Part shown: positions 60,464-64,000 of the stretch, piece after piece
How the letters are laid out: every line of letters starts with the position of its first letter
Numbering within the stretch: position 1 is the stretch's first letter
Assembly: GCF_900460535.1 (NCBI RefSeq)
Contig: NZ_UHIL01000001.1
Location: 1,674,001-1,738,000 of the forward strand
Length of the DNA: 64,000 bases
Reading direction: 5' to 3'
Source of the DNA: Vibrio parahaemolyticus
GTDB taxonomy: Bacteria > Pseudomonadota > Gammaproteobacteria > Enterobacterales > Vibrionaceae
Made by a program: the position numbers and the translations under genes
Notes under the pieces: model-generated
The model's database searches: none
Seen by the model: the letters and a program-made list of their open reading frames with translations, nothing else
Told to the model about the DNA's origin: nothing

Positions 60464-61048
60464 TTATGCCATTGTGGCAAGTTGACTTTGTGCTTCTGAA
60501 ATGCCTTTCGATGCCGCATAGTCACCCATGTTTAACGCCTCTGCGTAAACAAATTCCACATCAGTGATTCCTACAAAACCCAGTACAGTGCGTAGGTATG
60601 GCGTCACGTTGTCGGTTGGTGAATCTTTATGGATACCACCGCGCGTGGTTACTACGATCGCTTTCTTACCTTCAATCAAACCTTGAACGCCGTTTTCTGT
60701 GTATTTGAATGTCACGCCTGCACGAGCAATCAAATCAATCCAGTTTTTAAGCTGAGTCGGAATGGTGAAGTTGTACATTGGTGCAGCGATAACCAAAGTG
60801 TCTGCTGCCTTTACTTCTTCAATCAAGGTATCAGACAAGTCGACAACCGCTTGTTGTTCTTGTGAAAGGTCTTCCGTTGCGCGAAGTGCAGTGGCAACGG
60901 CGAAGTCCAAAACTGGCAGTGGGTTTGCAGCCAAATCACGAACGGTCAGTTTGTCTTGGTCTACATTTTTGATGAAGTCTTCAACCAATTTGTTTGATTG
61001 AGAGTAATCGCCAAGGATGCTTGATTTTAGAGCTAGTACACGAGACAT
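60464..61048 (-). CDS. azoR: FMN-dependent NADH-azoreductase
   Basis: A 194-residue flavodoxin-like enzyme. Family motifs are [20 protein letters not shown] (phosphate loop), [20 protein letters not shown] (isoalloxazine site with PMYNF) and [30 protein letters not shown]. It reduces azo dyes and quinones with NADH. It is monocistronic and convergent with the dms operon. ATG 61048 starts [10 protein letters not shown], with AAGGAAT upstream. Confidence 0.93.
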   Translation of the reverse strand: MSRVLALKSSILGDYSQSNKLVEDFIKNVDQDKLTVRDLAANPLPVLDFAVATALRATEDLSQEQQAVVDLSDTLIEEVKAADTLVIAAPMYNFTIPTQLKNWIDLIARAGVTFKYTENGVQGLIEGKKAIVVTTRGGIHKDSPTDNVTPYLRTVLGFVGITDVEFVYAEALNMGDYAASKGISEAQSQLATMA

Positions 61049-61233
61049 AATGGTTATTCCTTAAATAAGTGCTTTCGACTATGGGAGCCATTATAAGCAA
61101 GGTAAGTGAGTTCAAAAGCCTAGCGATTCGCTTAACATGTTCGAAAAAATTGAATGAGCTTTCGGTTATCTTGTTGCAGACCTTGTGTGATACAATCCGC
61201 GCAGTTTTTGTAATGAAAAGAATAGGAAACGCT

Positions 61234-64000
61234 TTGACTTCGTCACAGCCCCCAAAAAAGACCCCCGCTGAAGAGCAAGCGACACCGTCAAATGGTGCGC
61301 AAAAGGCGACAGCGAAACAAGCTCAAACACCTCAGGCTCAAGTGAACAGCGCGGCATCTCTGCGTAAAGCACTGAATCAGTGCATGATGCGCGACCGTTT
61401 TCGTTTGAGTAAAAGAATCTCTGGTGCAAGCAAAATTAAGAAGGACGCAGCGCGTAACGCTGTGTTTGATGAAATCGCATTAGACATTGCTAAATCGATG
61501 ATGGTTGCGGAACAACGCAGCAGCTACAAGCCAACGATTGAATACCCAGAAATCCTGCCAGTCAGCCAAAAACGCGACGACATTGCGAAAGCGATCGAAG
61601 AAAACCAAGTGGTTATCGTTGCGGGTGAAACCGGTTCAGGTAAAACCACTCAGCTACCAAAAATCTGTGCTGAGCTTGGTCGCGGTAAGTTTGGTCTGAT
61701 TGGCCACACTCAGCCTCGTCGTCTTGCGGCGCGTTCGGTTGCGAACCGTATTGCCGAAGAGATGGAAACCAAACTGGGTGAGTTTGTTGGTTACAAGGTT
61801 CGATTCAACGACCAGATCTCTGAAAACACCCAAATCAAATTGATGACAGACGGTATCTTACTGGCTGAGATTCAACACGACCGTTTCTTGAATCAATACG
61901 ACACCATCATTATCGATGAAGCGCACGAGCGCAGCCTTAACATCGATTTCATCTTGGGTTACTTGAAAGAGTTGCTACCACGTCGTCCTGATTTGAAAGT
62001 GATCATCACGTCGGCAACCATCGACCCAGAGCGTTTTTCAAAACACTTCAACAATGCACCAATTATTGAAGTGTCAGGTCGTACTTACCCAGTAGAAACG
62101 CGTTACCGCCCACTAAGTGGTGATGACGACAACGATCGTGACCAGCTTGAAGGTATTTTCGAAGCGGTAGACGAACTGTGTGATGAAGGTTTAGGTGACA
62201 TCCTGATCTTCATGAACGGTGAGCGTGAAATCCGTGATACCGCTGATGCACTGTCTAAACGTAACCTGAAGAGCACGGAAATTGTGCCGCTTTACGCGCG
62301 CTTGTCGGCGGGTGAACAGAACAAAATCTTCCAACCGCATGCTGGTCGTCGAATTGTACTGGCAACCAACGTAGCAGAAACCTCGTTGACGGTTCCGGGC
62401 ATCAAGTACGTGATCGATCCGGGTACGGCGCGTATTAGCCGTTACAGTTACCGTACTAAAGTACAGCGCCTTCCAATTGAGCCAATTTCTCAGGCGAGCG
62501 CGAACCAACGTAAAGGTCGTTGTGGTCGTGTGGAAGAGGGTATCTGTATTCGTCTGTACTCAGAGGAAGATTTTGAGTCACGTCCGGAGTTTACCGATCC
62601 TGAGATCCTGCGTACTAACCTAGCATCGGTTATCTTGCAGATGACGGCACTGGGTTTGGGTGATATTCAAGCGTTCCCATTTGTGGAAGCGCCGGATAAA
62701 CGCAACATCCAAGACGGTGTTCGCTTGTTGGAAGAGCTTGGTGCGATTAACGCCGAAGCGAAGGACGCGAAAAAACGCTTAACCAGCATTGGTCGCCAAT
62801 TGGCTCGCTTGCCTATCGACCCGCGTCTCGCGCGCATGGTTTTGGAAGCTCCAAAATATGGTGCACTAAAAGAAGTGATGATCATCGCAGCGGCATTGTC
62901 GATTCAAGATCCGCGCGAGCGTCCTTCAGACAAACAACAATCGTCAGATGATAAACATCGTCGTTTCTTCCATGAAGAGTCGGATTTCCTGACATTTGTG
63001 AACTTGTGGGATTACATCCAGAAGCAGCAGAAAGCGTTGACGGGTAACCAATTCCGCAAACAATGTAAGCAAGATTACTTGAACTACTTGCGCGTACGTG
63101 AGTGGCAAGATGTGTACTTCCAGATTCACCAGTCGATGCGTGAAATGGAATTCAAACTTAACGATGAGCCTGCGTCTTACCATGGCGTACACAGTGCGAT
63201 TCTGGTTGGTTTGTTGTCGCACATTGGTATGAAAGACCAAGAGAAGAATGAATACCAAGGCGCGCGTAACGCTCGTTTTCATATCTTCCCGGCATCGGGG
63301 CTGTTTAAGAAGCAACCTAAGTGGATCATGTCGGCTGAGCTGGTGGAAACCTCGAAACTTTGGGGTCGTATCATCGCCAAGATTCAACCGGAGTGGATCG
63401 AGCCATTAGCCAAGCACCTTATCAAGCGCAGTTACAGCGAACCGCATTGGTCGAAGAAACGCGCGGCGGTGATGGCGCACGAAAAAGTCATGCTTTACGG
63501 TGTGCCAATCGTACCGAAACGTTTGGTGAACTACGGCAGTATCGATCCTACCGTTAGCCGCGAAATCTTCATTCGTAGTGCATTGGTTGAAGGTGAGTGG
63601 GAAACCAAACACGCGTTCTTCAAGCAAAACCGTAAGCTTTTGCAAGAAGTGGAAGAGCTTGAACACAAATCTCGTCGTCGTGACATCTTGGTGGATGATG
63701 ATGAGCTGTTTGATTTCTATGACCAACGCGTTGGTACCGAAGTGGTGTCTGGTAAGCATTTCGATACATGGTGGAAAAAGGCATCGAAAGAAAATCCGGA
63801 ACTGCTGAACTTTGAAAAAGAGATGCTGTTCAAGGGTGATGCTAGTCATGTCACCGATTTGGATTACCCGAACTTCTGGCATCAGAATGGTTTGAAGCTC
63901 AAGTTGAGTTACCAGTTTGAACCGGGTGATGATAGTGACGGTGTAACCGTACACTTGCCATTGCCGATTTTAAACCAAGTCGAACCAGCAGGTTTTGACT
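61234..64000 (+). CDS. hrpA: ATP-dependent RNA helicase HrpA (partial, runs off the window)
   Basis: The frame runs open to the right edge. Motif I GETGSGKTTQLPK, motif II DEAHERSLNIDFILGYLKEL, motif III TSATIDPERF and the LATNVAETSLTVPGIKYV and RKGRCGRVEEG segments identify a DEAH-box helicase very close to E. coli HrpA (about 1300 residues), which frees stalled ribosomes and unwinds RNA. About 920 residues are present. The start is taken as TTG 61234 (encoding a TSSQPPKKT beginning) because AGGAAA lies just upstream; ATG 61213 in the same frame is the alternative. Confidence 0.93.
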   Translation, partial: MTSSQPPKKTPAEEQATPSNGAQKATAKQAQTPQAQVNSAASLRKALNQCMMRDRFRLSKRISGASKIKKDAARNAVFDEIALDIAKSMMVAEQRSSYKPTIEYPEILPVSQKRDDIAKAIEENQVVIVAGETGSGKTTQLPKICAELGRGKFGLIGHTQPRRLAARSVANRIAEEMETKLGEFVGYKVRFNDQISENTQIKLMTDGILLAEIQHDRFLNQYDTIIIDEAHERSLNIDFILGYLKELLPRRPDLKVIITSATIDPERFSKHFNNAPIIEVSGRTYPVETRYRPLSGDDDNDRDQLEGIFEAVDELCDEGLGDILIFMNGEREIRDTADALSKRNLKSTEIVPLYARLSAGEQNKIFQPHAGRRIVLATNVAETSLTVPGIKYVIDPGTARISRYSYRTKVQRLPIEPISQASANQRKGRCGRVEEGICIRLYSEEDFESRPEFTDPEILRTNLASVILQMTALGLGDIQAFPFVEAPDKRNIQDGVRLLEELGAINAEAKDAKKRLTSIGRQLARLPIDPRLARMVLEAPKYGALKEVMIIAAALSIQDPRERPSDKQQSSDDKHRRFFHEESDFLTFVNLWDYIQKQQKALTGNQFRKQCKQDYLNYLRVREWQDVYFQIHQSMREMEFKLNDEPASYHGVHSAILVGLLSHIGMKDQEKNEYQGARNARFHIFPASGLFKKQPKWIMSAELVETSKLWGRIIAKIQPEWIEPLAKHLIKRSYSEPHWSKKRAAVMAHEKVMLYGVPIVPKRLVNYGSIDPTVSREIFIRSALVEGEWETKHAFFKQNRKLLQEVEELEHKSRRRDILVDDDELFDFYDQRVGTEVVSGKHFDTWWKKASKENPELLNFEKEMLFKGDASHVTDLDYPNFWHQNGLKLKLSYQFEPGDDSDGVTVHLPLPILNQVEPAGFD

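Overview
The window is chromosomal DNA of a Vibrio, most likely of the Harveyi clade (V. parahaemolyticus, V. alginolyticus and relatives). This rests on gene content read from the translations: a marine-vibrio type VI secretion system (T6SS) of the T6SS1 kind with an AsnC/Lrp-type gene inside it, long TssA and VasL-type proteins, a DmsABC operon, HD-GYP and GGDEF proteins, an Mdl-type heterodimeric exporter, and many compact bidirectional terminators. No species marker is present, so the species is inference. No rRNA, tRNA, CRISPR array, insertion sequence or phage was seen.

Bases 1-17737 hold most of a T6SS. The plus-strand block tssA-tssB-tssC-(terminator-like hairpin)-tssE-tssF-tssG builds the sheath and baseplate. 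A minus-strand block encodes VasL (TssA-like), TssM and an Lrp/AsnC regulator. A second plus-strand block encodes an outer-membrane barrel, an FHA protein, TssJ, TssK and TssL. TssH (ClpV), Hcp and VgrG are absent and presumably lie left of the window.

Bases 17740-26560 are the accessory effector part and the most interesting region. An intact effector (DUF4150 PAAR-like carrier, linker, AHH-type nuclease tip) is followed by its immunity gene. A second, displaced module follows: a 353-bp copy of the carrier with a stop codon, a different linker, and a different AHH-type nuclease in a separate ORF that overlaps by ATGA. Two tandem pairs of immunity-like genes come next, the last two carrying a 471-bp near-identical repeat. 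Immunity-gene fragments and three copies of the same terminator hairpin mark module ends. The layout looks like a toxin-tip/immunity cassette array that can switch by recombination between carrier repeats.

Bases 26560-42300 are mixed core genes: a TerC remnant, a 2OG-Fe(II) oxygenase, two HD-GYP proteins (one degenerate), an iron alcohol dehydrogenase, a tyrosine/tryptophan permease with a TyrR-box-like site, a small unknown gene under a near-perfect LexA box, an MdlAB-type ABC exporter, a lone type IV pilin-like gene, a GltS glutamate/Na+ symporter and a Tag-family DNA glycosylase.

Bases 42300-64000 hold a three-gene DUF2760/Hsp70/Hsp70 operon, a CHASE-GGDEF cyclase, a DEDDh exonuclease, a TerB-like protein, a PhoD-like phosphatase, an outer-membrane protein, the dmsABC-torD-ferredoxin operon for anaerobic respiration, an azoreductase and the first two thirds of hrpA.
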